From contig OZ176051.1 in the NCBI GenBank assembly GCA_964247055.1, positions 6,200,001 to 6,264,000 on the forward strand: a DNA stretch of 64,000 nucleotides. The letters are read 5' to 3'. The number at the start of each line of letters is the position of its first letter. Positions within the stretch are counted from its first letter, which is position 1. This document shows positions 22,601 through 35,443 of the stretch, piece after piece. The position numbers were made by a program, and so were the translations under genes. Source of the stretch: Paragordius varius (lineage: Eukaryota > Nematomorpha). The notes below the pieces were generated by a model. It was not told the DNA's origin. It was given only the letters and a program-made list of their open reading frames with translations, and ran no database searches.

Positions 22601-23158
22601 GCGAAAAACAGGGATGGATGAAATGTTAAATTGTGCGGAAAATTGATTTTGCGACAAAAAAATTACAAATTACAATTTTTACGTTCTTTATATATGTAGA
22701 GTATGCGCAAGTAATTGTGCAATTTCAATTTCATTTTCCCTCTCATTGATTGATCATTCCTATTAAAAAATATATAATTTAAATTGAAAAAAAATTATCA
22801 TATCGTATCTCACACAAGAAATATATGCATGCGTTGATATAGATAATATATTTTTATACTCCTATATATTATTAAAATTTTTTTTCATTTTTCCATCATA
22901 TTCATGAGAGACCTCTTATTAAGTAACTAGTATGCAATAATCTTAAGTAAACCACTTTTATCGAGGACTTGATTCAATTCTTTTCACAAAATTTTGAAAA
23001 TTCCCAAAGACCCCAAAAGCCAAAAAGTGCTCTTGTATGAAGTGTACGACAAAATTTATTTTCTCCCAATTCCATGGAATAATATTTGGTATAATATATT
23101 TGTTTAGTTTATGAAAATTCATATTCTTTCGGTAATTTGTCTAACCTAAAAACTGAAC

Positions 23159-23300
23159 ATGGGCGCTCAACACAAATGACTTCACAAGCCGCATTTTTTA
23201 TTCAAAAAACCCGCCGCACACAAAATATATTAACACATGGGCATTAAGGCATATTAGACTAAAAAAGAGTGTTTTTTCAAAATAGTTTATAAAATAATGT
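23159..23300 (+). repeat. Partial hAT-like MITE copy
   Basis: GCTCAACACAAATGACTTC followed by AAGCCGCATTTTTTATTC matches the left end of the 28493 and 57014 elements. The right end is not evident. Confidence 0.5.
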
Positions 23301-25751
23301 TTTATCATAATTGTAACGAAAAATAGATGATGTTCAGAAAATAAATAAGAAATCGAATAAACTTATTATAATATTTTAATGGGTCAAATTTTTATCATTT
23401 TTATCAGTATTTTAATCATAATTTATAATTTTTAAAACTTTCCATGGATAATGAGCTTTTTAAATTATTAAATAAAAACAGAATGACAAGCATATGCGCT
23501 GTAAAATTAATTTAAAATTTAGGAGTATTCAATATCTTTGATGCATACAGGTAGAATTCTTAGTAGTCATAGGGGAAATTTTCTAGCCTAACTTTAATTC
23601 TATGCTAACTATATCACGCTAATTTTAGGGGGTCCTTATAATAACTAAAAGTTTTGTATTGCAAAAATTGTCAAAATATTGCGACAATACATGTTTTTCC
23701 CACACCTATAACTACATAATTATATTTTAATTAATTATGTTTTTTCTGTTAAGTATCCTTGTTCTTCTAAAATAATTATTAATTACATGTAAGATAGAAG
23801 TAAATGTATTATATGAGGTGTCAACTGGCTTTCTCTGACTTCGGAAACCATTAGATGTTAAAAATATCCGATTCTTGTCACACGTTATGCACATTAAGAT
23901 AAGTCATTTTATTTTCATAATTTACATACATGTACGAGATTGCACATTTTATTTCAAAGGATCTGAAGCAATTATTGATTATATCTGGACAATGTTATAC
24001 ATTTTTCAATTTTATCAAATCAGTGCTGAATTTTTCTGTTTTTTGTTCAAAAACTTTAAAAAATTGGCTCAAAGTTAAAAGATAATAATATATATTTAAG
24101 ACAATTTCGGACGGACTGGTTGTGTAGGCTTTGGTTTCTTTTTTCAAAAATTAATGGCCAAAATATTATATTGTAACTAAACCTCACAGTTAAAATCTTG
24201 AACATTAGTTTTTTAGATATTATTTGCATATCAAAATTAAATGAAAAATAGAGCAATGCATTGATAAAATTATCTAACCCATAAAAAAACGCCTCGTTTT
24301 AAAATTCTTTAATTTGAATCATCTAAAAATACGTTAATGATGAAGTTATGTAAGGTATAGACAAGATTGTTATTTTAGTGCTTTCTAAGAAACAAACTAT
24401 CACATCAACTCTTCTGAATTTTTAGTAAATTATAATCGACTTCAGTTAATGTATAAATTTATTAAAAGTAGGTTATGGCGGATATAATATCCACATTTCG
24501 ATTCGTTATCTGAAGCAATAAAATTTGGTACTTTCAGGAAAATATTTTAGGACATATATAAAATTTGTATTAAGGTGTTTAAGGTTAGGGTTTTAAGAGC
24601 CGACTGACTGTCACGTCCAACTCATATCTCAAATGTTATAAAAAATTATATTTAACAAAAAATATTTTTAAATAATTTATTAATATATCTTATTTATAAT
24701 AATACAAGATTAATGGATATTTTTTGAAATTAAATGTGAATTTTTATTTTATAGAGGCAAAATTCTTATTTTATAAAAATCTTATTTTTTGGTTATCACC
24801 AAAGTTATAGGTTATGTAACAGCTTTTTTTATCAATATTGATCTTTAAATATTTTAACCAGTCTTCGTTTTAAAAATTTAATAAAAAAATAAATTTATAT
24901 TCTGATCCAAAATATTTCTCCATCCATATATATAAAGAATCTAAAATTTATTACTTTTACTTTGATATTTGTATGTGAAAGTTTTATATGACAATTCATT
25001 ATTCCCCAAAGAGCTTTTGTGGATTCAGTTAGTTATATGTATAATTTGCAAATTATGCAAAAGATATATGTAATATTAAGTTTTTCATATATACATTGTT
25101 TTTGATATAATGTAACATCCAAAAAACAAATTTAATAAATAGATTGAGATAGCCTGCTTTATTTAAGCAATGATTTATCATGTAATGGCCATATAAATTT
25201 TGCTTAAAATTATCGATGATATAATCTATACTGTAATAATATTTGATGGGTTAGCAGAAAATTAATGATTGAAAAAACGTTATAATGAATCCAAAAAAAA
25301 TTTATTTATAGGGTTTAATTTGATGGTAATGAATGAATTTATGACCGTTACCGATTTCAATTTATTGTTAAATTTATGTTCATCAATATAAATTAATAGG
25401 GCGGTAGCATACATATCACATAGATATATAAATTTGAAATAAGGCTAATCTGTGCGGTTTTACGATTTCATGCTTTTATCAGGGGAAATGGATAACTCAC
25501 GCGTTATTTTTTAAGCTGATTATCAATAGTCCATAGGTTCCAGCAGTGATTTATGTTACAGACCGCATGAAGCCAATTTGTCACCAAGATACTTTTTATG
25601 GCCCTTAAAATTTCAATAACTGGTCACAATAAACTCTACATAACAAAAGTGAATGTTAATATAAAAATCTTTGCAGTTTTGTTATTTTGTTTTATAACAT
25701 TATAGTTACAACATTTTTCAAATGTCTTTCCTTCCTGAGTACAACGGCCAG

Positions 25752-26426
25752 CTTATGGAAACCAACATATAATATCACATCTTACACTGGTCACACAACA
25801 TATCTCAATTGCCATATACCTAATGACACCTATCACGATAATACAGTTACAAAATTAGAATATTTTTCGCAACTCTTTATTACTTATATAAATATACATA
25901 GATATCTTTAAAATATTTACATATATGCAGTAAAAATTGAATTATACGCACAAAACATAAAAACATATGGACAAATATTTTTTTAAAAAAGACCAACTTT
26001 ACTTTTACTAACCTTAAATTTTCCTAGAATTTTAAATAGATAATAATTGATTGTGTCAACAAACTCTATTTCATACTTGCATAATAAAAAAATATGTTAT
26101 ATTTGATAAAATCAAGTATATAAAACACCGCGAACTTTTTTTAAAAAATATTTGTCTCCATATTTTTAAATTTTGTCTTTATAATTTCAAATACATCCAG
26201 ATCTCATGGGTCAGGTTGGATAAGGATGGACGAAATTACATAATTTATATTGGAATTGAAAAGATTTTGGATGATCCGAGATTCAGCCTTCTGGATGAAA
26301 GGCAATCAGATTTAAAGCTAAAGATTGCATATACCAAGAAAAGTGATGAAGGCTTTTACGAATGCCAGTTATTACCAAATGTCGAGAAAAAAATTGCCAT
26401 AATATATAACTTAACCGTTTTGGATG
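25752..26426 (+). CDS. Immunoglobulin V-type domain, Dpr-like cell-surface protein (two exons)
   Basis: Two exons encode one V-set Ig domain: about 25752-25845 (TYNITSYTGHTTYLNC) and 26201-26426 (ISWVRLDKDGRNY, DDPRFSLLDE, LKLKIAYTKKSDEGFYECQL, then IIYNLTVLD). The paired Cys of strands B and F and the Trp of strand C are present, as is the D-x-G-x-Y-x-C motif. The pattern (SWVR, RF, L-I-A/Y, D-G-YECQ) resembles Dpr proteins, neuronal surface recognition molecules of protostomes. The exons join in phase 0 and exon 2 ends in phase 1, as expected for an Ig-coding exon. I found no signal-peptide exon upstream and no second Ig, anchor or stop exon downstream before the next gene. The gene is therefore incomplete here or relies on distant exons; a dead fragment is possible. 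Exon 1's 5' border is uncertain. Confidence 0.65.
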
Positions 26427-28019
26427 GTATTCATTTTTTATTACTATATTTGTTATTCTGTGCGATCGATCAAATGAGTTTTCCGAAAACTAAAATAGTA
26501 GAAAAAATATTATAGTTATTTAAATATTATTTGACAGTTAAATTAAAAAAATTGCATCTGTTAATAAGGGTAACAGATCTGAAAAGATAAGGGTTACGCA
26601 TTTAATATCGGAGTGCATCGCAACATAAATTGTTATGGAGTTCTCTATTGAAAATTTAGGGAAACCCATTGGTCTTTATTATCCAGGTTTCCGTAGCCTT
26701 TCGAATATTTATGGGTGAAATATAAGCTTATATATTATGCATTTTATCATAATCTCTTTATTTGCAAATCAGCCATTATTAAAAATATTTTTTAGGTTCT
26801 AAATAAACCAAAGCTATAAAACCGTTTTAGGTCTGGCCTAACGACACTCGACCCATTTTTTTACTGATTTTAAATTTTGATGGTCATTATATTAAATTTA
26901 TCAAAAAATTTATATTCTACAATAAAATATGTTAGCCCAAAATTATTCTCAACTTCCTAAATCAGCCAGATTCGTAGCCAACGATATAACAGCAAGTAAA
27001 TATACTCTTGTAGAGATATATATATCTTTTTTAAATTTAATCGTTTAGATTTTGCCAGCAAAACGCATAAAAACCCTGTAATATATATTAATATTTGTGA
27101 TTATAGATTATGTTAAACGATCTCACACCTCATCCAGCAAAATAAAATATTCTACAATATTCAAATCGAAATGCATTCAAATATGTTCAAATTTGGTACT
27201 ATACCTAATCCTTTCCATAATAATTTCAATGAAAATTTGATAATATTTGAATTCTTCTATTTATTCATGGATTATTTAATAGTGACAATTAATTACCTAA
27301 ACATATCATATTGATACCGTATTAGTCTTAATAATATTATAGAAAATATATTTAATAAATATAACGAATGATATATAAATTAATGGTAAATTTGATTACC
27401 CAAAGCATGTAACTAGTGTATGATAGGTATTTATCTACAATTTACATCATTACATTTACTTAACGGGTTAGTTGGATTATTATTAATATTTCTTGTTTTA
27501 TAATATAGTACTATTCATTAAGTGTACAAATTATATATTCAAAATTTTGTTGTTCAGTTTATTAATCTGGTTTATTGGGTAAATTCTCATCAAATATTTT
27601 AAATTAATGCTTGTAATTTTTTTATAACAATGAATAAATGAACAGTTGCATTAAACTAGTATGATGTGAAGTTAAACCAAAAGTTTTCTTAATTTTAAAT
27701 AAGATATTTATTTGAATACACCAAATTATAACTAGGAACATCCCATTTGGAAATATAAAGAGAATTAATTTGATGAGATAGAAGATTGGCTTACCTTTAA
27801 AATAAATTAAAAAATAGGATATTTTATAGATTATTCAATGTTTTACGTTTGTCGGAGAGCTTATGAATCTGAAATCAACCCGTTTTTTTGTAAAAAATTA
27901 TTGTTGGAAAAGTAATATTCTGACTATCGCTTTTTAGATTCAATATTAAAAATTGTTTTATTTAATTTATTTATATTATATTTTACGTATAGAAATAAAT
28001 AATTTTGATACTACAATCA
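26427..28019. other. Non-coding stretch between the Ig exons and aminopeptidase N
   Basis: AT-rich with no recognisable exon on either strand. The part next to 28020 is the 3' UTR of the minus-strand aminopeptidase gene, with an AATAAA on that strand about 50 nt past the stop. The rest could be intron of the Ig gene. Confidence 0.5.
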
Positions 28020-31000
28020 TTATATCCGAGAAATAATTATTTTTAACCAAGCGACTATTGCTTCATTATTTTTCGTTGCCAATGCAATATTTGTCATTAT
28101 AATTTCACGAGTTTGAGCGAAAGTACGTTTACTAATAATTCCTTGTTGAGCGAAACTGTCGAAAAAGGATTCATAATTTTTGAGCAGTTCAGGCGAATCA
28201 AATGCTAAAATATATTATAAGAATAAATATATATACAGTAAATTTACACTATTTGTGGCTTGATTTTTATGCGGTTAAAACAACTGGTCTGACCACCTAT
28301 AAATGCAGTTATTTGTGGTAAAAGAAGTTATCATTATTGCAGAACTAAGGAAAAAAATGAAATTAACTCTTAAAAATGATTTAAGTACTGTTAAAATATT
28401 ATAATAATAATAAATAAAATTAAAAAAAATATTTTTCATATATTAAATTTAAGTTTTTTTAATATTTTTAAAAGCTTGTGACAGGTAATATATGCCGAGT
28501 GACCAACACAAATGGCTTCGCGGGCTGCATTTTCTCAAAAGCACGGCAGGCCGCATTCAAAATATATATTGGAATTTATAAATAATTTATTCGATTTTAA
28601 TAAAATGCAAACCCAATATAATAATAATTTTTTCAAGTTCGGTGCCAATTGAATAGACTCATTAAGAAAATTGCGTAAGATATATCAATTTTACTAAAGT
28701 TTTGTGTGTATTTTTTCTCAAATTATGGATTTCCAAATATTCGCGGGAATTACGCGTGTTGGTCACCCCTGTTCTAAGCGGTCAGTAATAAATGCATTTA
28801 TAATCGGTAAGCCCGACCTTAATGGCTAATAATATGTTTCATGCTTATTTTGATTTTTGGTTAATGTGAGATGAAACATGTAAATTGAATAATGAAATAA
28901 AAAATATAACATACATTGACAAGCAGCTTTAACCAATCTATCGAGAGCCGGAGTTCCCTTCCCCAATACCTCAATGAACTTATTCCATTCCCCTGTAATA
29001 AGCTGCCAAATGCGTAGAAAAATAGAGGTTTGTGAGGATATACCAAGCGTTGTCAAAACTTTTATCATATCTTGTGATTTTATGTAATTGATAGGATCCG
29101 TGGTAGATAAACCATTACGTATGTAAGATAGCAATCTAACGCAAATAAACAAAACTTTTATGGGACACCAAATATAAAATGAAATGAATGGTGAAATTTG
29201 TAAAAAAAAATGTTTAAACCGCTTTAATAATACTCTCTTCAACAGGGGTATGCAACATAAATGGCTTAGCGAGTCGCTTTTTCAGCCCGAAAAATTGGCG
29301 GCCCACATTAAAAATAAAAAATATAGATATAAATAAATATTTAAATTTACAGAAATGGGTCTGAAAAAATATTACAACCCTGATATATCTACTAATTATA
29401 ATTGTTTATTACGTTGATAATATTCGGAAAAATATAATTTAATCAAGCTCAATTAATTTTTATTATCCATTTCAGGTTTTCTTACTTATAAATTTTGAGT
29501 GGATGATTATTTTTACCTGTAAGAACTCATAGTACTTTGCGAAATCTAATTTAAGACTAATTGTTGGTATATATAGATATATAACGACCTTAAACTCTCA
29601 TTTAACCAAACATTAATGATAATTGTAAATAAAATATGTATAACTTCGAAAAGAACGAAACAAAAAATATTATATGAGAACCATATTTTTGTCCGTTTTC
29701 AATCTCTGCTGAAAAAATAAAATATATTGTATAAACTTATCAACCAAATCCAGGTTGGTTACAGAAGCGAGAGCATTCAAATAATTTAATTGCTGGGAAG
29801 GGGCTTGACTTGCTTTATAATTTTCCCAGATAAGATCCCAATCATCCTTTGTGCCATATAAAACGACCGCTTTAAGTATTGCTAATGATAAATCGGGATA
29901 GGGCTATACGTAATGTTTATTTGTATAAAATAAAATCATATATCTTTTATTTTATCAAAAATTTATTTTCTTTCGTTAAATGGGTATAAATATTGGTAAA
30001 GAATGGAAACAAGAGCTCTATGGTATTAACAATATCATATTCACTAAAAAGTATAAAAATTACCATAGGGCTCTTTTTACCAAATATTTATTCCCATTTA
30101 ACGGAAAAAATAAATTTTTGATAAAATAAAGGATACATGACTGTATTTAAAAGATAAATTAAATTGAGCAATATTACCAAATTAATTTGTTTGGTTGAGA
30201 GTGTACTTTGTTTAAATATGCTTTTTGCCCTATCGACTGTAGAGTTATGACCGAGTAAAACAGCCAATTCTATCGTTTTTACTTGAAGTAAACTATATTT
30301 ATATTTAAAAAATGGAAATAAAAAATTGTTAAAATAAGGAATAATTATTAAAATATTCAAACCTGTCGAGGTGTGAAAGATCACTATTATTTTTCCAGGG
30401 TTCAAATCGCACCAATAATTTATTTAACACTAATTCATAAATGAATGTCGATAAAAGTTTTTGAGGTACAAGCGAATCCTTATAGTTACGAAATTTGATA
30501 TATAGATTGGACAAAATTTCTAATACGCCTATGAGAGGCAATGGAGCTTGTTCTCCCTGTAAAATATCTATATGACAATAATATTAATTGACAATAAATT
30601 ATATTTTGAAAATATTAAGGTTTTAAAAATTAAAAGAATTGACCTAAATCGCCTTGACATTTTGGAAATGTGGGGTTTATATACAATATAAAATCCAGTA
30701 GTTCAGTGTAAGAATTGTACCCAAAACTAAAAAAATGGTGGAAAATGATAAAATATGCATAAAATTAAAAAATAATTAGATGGCCAAAAAATACTATTAA
30801 TTGTTTCAAACATGCCTATCGTTAATATTTTTTAAAGTTAAAACATGGATATATTTAACAAAATCTTTATGATATCAGTGGACATCTTATATATATTTTG
30901 TTTATTATTAAATGATAAAATATTTATGTTATAAAATTACTTTGCTAAACTCTTTAAATCATTGATCAGTTGTGATCTATCTAATTCAGTAATCACATTA

Positions 31001-34000
31001 ACATTGTGACACAAAGCTTGAAAAAGTGCTGTATTCAAATTAGGACCGTATTTTACAGAATAATAACCAGACTGATTTACGTTTGTTTTAATCCAATATC
31101 CCCCAAAAGATGTGTTTAAGATGTTTGAGGGTATTGGGAGAGTTGTTTCCTTTTTATCTATCCAGATAACCTAAAATAATTCACAATATATATAGTAAAT
31201 ATTGAAATTCTCAAGACAAAACGTAAAAATTAAGAGAAAAATATTTTCTTCAAAAGATAACCATACTTTGTAAACCTTATTTTTTTTCCTTTATATTCTA
31301 ATTAATTTTACAATCGTTAAATATTTATTTGACTGTGTTACCAATTTTTATCTCTCCATATTTTCAGTTTAAAACATAAGTTATAATCAAGTTTAAAAAA
31401 AAATGGTTGTCTTTATAAATGTTTTTTTCTATATTTTAGCAATTTATCTGTAAAATTTCAATTTTTACTGTGAGATTTAAAATTATAAAGTTACAATTTA
31501 GATTACCTTTGGAATTGTATTTTCGATTGAACTATCAATGGTTAAGGGTATATTCCATAAAGTTGTGCTTTTATCCTGGGATACATTCGCAAATTGATTT
31601 AAAAGTTTAGTTTGGTAAATTTTGAGACCCAAATTTGGTTGGTTGTTTGATAAATTTTTGGTGCTTATAATAGGTTCTGGATCAGATATGTAAACCAAAG
31701 GGAATCCTTTCTAATAAAATAATAATTGCGCTTTTTTATTTTGTATGTGGGAAACATAAAATTAAATTAAGTTCGTACTATGGATCATAAACAATCTATA
31801 GTATTTCCCCTAAAATATGAAAAAATAAAACATTTATAAAGTTTATATATTTTCAACTTTAAGGCCTTTTTTGATTTATTTCAATATACTAAAATGTTAA
31901 CGTATAATAAAAAATATTAATTAAATTTTAAATTCATGCCTGTTTAACCCATGTGTTCATAATAGTTTCAAGTGAAGGATTATCTTTTTGTTGGCCTATT
32001 ACTACGGCTAAAGATTTTTGTGCATTTTCTAATGATTTCCACAAATCCGTCGATTGGACATTACCATAAGCATTGTCATGCAAATAGGTCTGAATACCTT
32101 TAATTTAAATATAGGTTAAAAAGAACAGATTAATGCATTTTAAATAAAATTTATATATTAGATGCAGGGGTGGAAATTAAGTGTGTAACCATAACCAGGG
32201 TGGTTACTGAAGGCTTAGAAACAGATTTTTTATGGAACTGTAAATATTGTTAAAAAAATTCAATAATTAACCAGGGTAATTAACAAGATTTAAAATCGGT
32301 TTCTACTTGGATCTTTATTAGATTAGTTAATTTACGTGGTTTTGATTCCTACCAGTGATTAATCGACAGTAAAATTTATATACCCTTTCTAAAGACTTCT
32401 CTGGGAAGAATAAGTCCATCTAACATACGTATAACAAGAGCACCTTTACTATAAGCTATAGCGTCAAACATGGATTGCATATCGGATGGTTTAACAATAG
32501 GACTCGAACTTAAGGCATGTGAATCATTCAAGGAATCTAAGGGCATTGCAATGGCAAAGGTATCAAACACAAATTTTTCTGGCATTTCTGTAAAATATGT
32601 AATATATTAATAAATTTTATAAAAAATCCGGGGTATTAATAAAAATACAAATAAATAAAATTTATAGTTTAGAGTCTATTTTTTTATTAGAGGGTTAGGA
32701 CTTAAATTATATCCGGACTTGTGAAGGCTTTAAAACTTGCCTCCCCAGTGCTGACAGTGATGATGGTAAAAATTAATGATTAGTTAAATAGTTAAATAAT
32801 TTTCATCGATTCAATCTTAACGGAAGAATAAATTTAGATGAGTTTCTATACCTCTTTTTAATGGAATTTCCATAGTATAATCTATTTTTAATTATAGCGA
32901 ATAAATAAATTATTATTATTAAGTATAAAATTCTTTATTGATTAAATTTTATATATACATATTGACAACAAAAATTTTATAACATTTAAAAGTTATATAT
33001 TATCATAGAATTAAATCTAATAGATTATTTGATAATATTTGTTCGTCGATATAAAGACTTGTTTGACCCTTTTTGAAAAAAATACTATTATGGTTAAAGA
33101 TAATCTGATAAACATTTGCACACTGATATGGAAAAAACGAAACGCTTTTACAAAATTTCTTCTCGAGAATAAACGTAATTTGCCTTAATAATTACTCCAA
33201 TCTTTGAATATGAAATCGATACATATAGATTCCATGTAAGTGGCAAACCCTTCTTTGAGCCATACATCATCCCACCACGACATGGTTACTAAATTACCAA
33301 ACCACTAGAAAACAAAAAAAACGGTAGAAAAAATCACTAAAAAATAAAAAAAGGCCCTTTTTGTATTACAAACAAAACATGATAATAACTTATATTTTCA
33401 TGTCAATTTGGTAATAGGAGCAAATTAAAAAATACTGATTTTAAGCTTACAATCTTCTTTAACCCACGAAAATACCTTTTTATTTCCAATATTTTAGGAT
33501 TTATTCCTTAGATCTAAAAGCTATTCTTATATATTAAAATAAATTAGTAAATAATAATATTTTTTGAGAACCTGATGTGCCATTTCATGCGTTATAACTG
33601 TAGCGATTCGTTCCTTTTGTAATTCCGTTGTAAGGTTGGGTTTATACAATAAATCCGTCATGCTGTATGTTATAAGGCCCCAATTTTCCATCGCACCAAA
33701 AGCAAAATTTGGTATGCAAATCAAATCTACCATAGTTTTGATTTTATAAATTTTTTAGGATAAAATATATGATTTAAAACGTTGTTTTTTAGAAACTGTT
33801 TAGTCAAAAAATTTAATACCCAATTTAGGTAGCGGGAAAAGGATGCCAAAATATTCTTCGTAAAAATTTAGCGCGTTAACGGCAACGTGCATGGCAAAAG
33901 CAGTTTGATCAATTTGATCTCGAGGTGCGTATACACTCACCTATTTTTGAATATATTTATTTCATTGGTGTTAAAATCAAACAAAAATAAAATATAAAAG

Positions 34001-35443
34001 ATAAAAATTATTAAAAATAATGGATATTAATATATTAAGTCAAGTTTTACAGACAATTTAAATTCAAATTCAGTAAGAAATATTAAAACGCCAAATATAC
34101 TTTCACTCCATTTTGTGAGGTTTGCCTTATAGCTTCAAAATCGCAAATGACCCAAGCTACCAAGTAAGTACTCATTTTCACCGAAGTTTTGAAGTAATCT
34201 CTCTTTAGTATTGGGGATATTGGGCTAATATCTGTCCAATTATTGGGCATATTTGAAAGTGAAATTAGGGCATCGGGTCGATCGATTGCAATGGTGAAAA
34301 GTGCTTTAAACTCAGGTTCATCCATACAAGGAAAAGCCCGCCGTGCGAAATTTGGTGAGAATTGAGTTGAAATTATGTAACTAAAATTATACAACTACAC
34401 ATCAAAACCAGTAAGTAATATTCCCATATATATAATATTATTTACTAAATTTATGACACATCCAACAGGTTTTTTTTATTATTAAAGGAAAGAAGCAATG
34501 GAAGATATATTAACAAATTTTGCATTAATTGTTTCATACATTCTTTTCAAATTATTTTTTTTCTCTAAGCATTTTGATTACAAATCACAAAAATTTTAAT
34601 TTCATTTGCCATCACCAATAAAAATTCATCAATAAATTATTATGTAGGCAAAAAAAATACTGTTTTTGCCCACTAGAATCCGTATATGAACTCGAATATA
34701 GCCCATAGAAAGATTGACCAATTACACCCTCATACTCAATATTAAGGGTGTATTGAGCGCCTTGGTTAAGTACCGTAGTTTGTATTTGATTAGAAGCGTT
34801 AGCAGATTTATTATGGAGACCCCTTAAATTTATGCGAACCATTTCAAAATCGTCATCTTGATATGTTATCCACTCTGGTGCAATAATGAAAATAGAGCTG
34901 AGCTTATCATCAGTATTCTCAGCTAAGGTTACATTCCTAAAGCGTAAGCCTTTATTATTCAACATAATATCTGATGTATCATTCAGGACAGTAAATATCA
35001 ATGCAACCGTACCTATGTTAAAATATCGAAAGATAAGCTAATATAAACAAAAATATATTGCTAAATGAATGGCTTAAAGTTGGTTCGTTTTTTGTTTTTA
35101 GCTAATAACATAGTTTTTTACTGTTAATGCTATCTGTTATAGAAAATAGCTATATTATAAAGTTTTATAGACATCAATACCTTAAGTAAATTTCATTTTA
35201 AAATCAAATTGTCATATATATACCTTTAAATGAGTGTCCAATACGAGGCAATGTTGATATTATATCGGTCCAATCAGGACTTATCGTTATATTGTAACTA
35301 ATAAGTTGTAGGGTTTTTGGTAATCGATAGTTGGTACTTTCGAAAAAAGTGTCTGAATCTGACTGAATAACAAAACTTCCCATTTTTATAGATTGAAATA
35401 TTCCGTAAATGATGATGCATGCATAAAGCAGTGATAATAAAAC
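28020..35443 (-). CDS. Aminopeptidase N-like M1 metallopeptidase, N-terminal exon not found
   Basis: Type II membrane zinc aminopeptidase (M1/gluzincin) that trims N-terminal residues of peptides outside the cell. Sixteen exons join in phase: 35443-35224, 35012-34661, 34380-34101, 33940-33820, 33726-33572, 33304-33196, 32587-32384, 32097-31940, 31710-31507, 31170-30941, 30726-30644, 30552-30363, 30292-30178, 29903-29737, 29135-28915 and 28204-28020. They give 997 visible residues, near the usual length. The first exon encodes a membrane anchor ([15 protein letters not shown]) followed by [18 protein letters not shown] is at 335-339 and HEMAH at 371-375, with the third zinc ligand Glu394 (WLKEGFATY) exactly 18 residues on. 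The C-terminal ERAP1_C-like helical part follows. The short cytoplasmic tail must be in an upstream exon I could not place. Intron 8 appears to be GC-AG. Several MITEs sit in its introns. Confidence 0.93.
28255..28820. repeat. Terminal-inverted-repeat element hosting a nested hAT-like MITE (intron 15 of aminopeptidase)
   Basis: The left part has CTATAAATGCAGTTATTTGT near 28298. The right part, reversed, has GATTATAAATGCATTTATTA near 28804. The same ends occur at 3436-3720. The hAT-like element 28493-28771 lies between them. Boundaries are approximate. Confidence 0.45.
28493..28771. mobile_element. hAT-like MITE (~279 bp) in aminopeptidase intron 15
   Basis: The right end read on the minus strand is CAGGGGTGACCAACACG. 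The left end carries GTGACCAACACAAATGG. The interior aligns with the 57014 copy (AAATAATTTATT, then TCAAATTATGG near the right end). No coding sequence, so non-autonomous. Confidence 0.65.
29243..29382. mobile_element. Short hAT-like MITE in aminopeptidase intron 14
   Basis: Begins CAGGGGTATGCAACATAAAT, similar to the 28493 family end, and ends ATTACAACCCTG, whose reverse complement starts CAGGGTTGT. About 140 bp, probably internally deleted. No clear 8-bp target duplication. Confidence 0.5.
31245..31420. repeat. Inverted-repeat element in aminopeptidase intron 9
   Basis: AAAAGATAACCATACTTTG at the left and AAAAATGGTTGTCTTT at the right form imperfect inverted ends. Inner words (GTGTTACCAAT, GTTTAAAACAT) recur on the other strand at 53582-53735. 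Probably a MITE. Confidence 0.5.
32165..32356. repeat. hAT-type-ended repeat in aminopeptidase intron 7
   Basis: The left end CAGGGGTGGAAATTAAG pairs with a right end whose reverse complement is CACTGGTAGGAATCAAAACC. About 190 bp and non-coding. No target duplication was confirmed. Confidence 0.4.

Larger units (their letters stand above)
13821..25751. other. Gene-poor intergenic region (~12 kb)
   Basis: I see no exon with family similarity or sustained coding composition on either strand. Recognisable content is a short duplicated stretch around 17990-18170, the satellite at 18220-19680 and a partial hAT-like repeat at 23159. The rest is AT-rich single-copy-looking DNA. Small non-coding RNA genes cannot be excluded by eye. 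Confidence 0.6.

Noticed and set aside
28826-29242. 138-residue continuous minus-strand frame
   Set aside because: Only its middle (29135-28915) is aminopeptidase exon; the ends read into intron and into the 29243 MITE neighbourhood.
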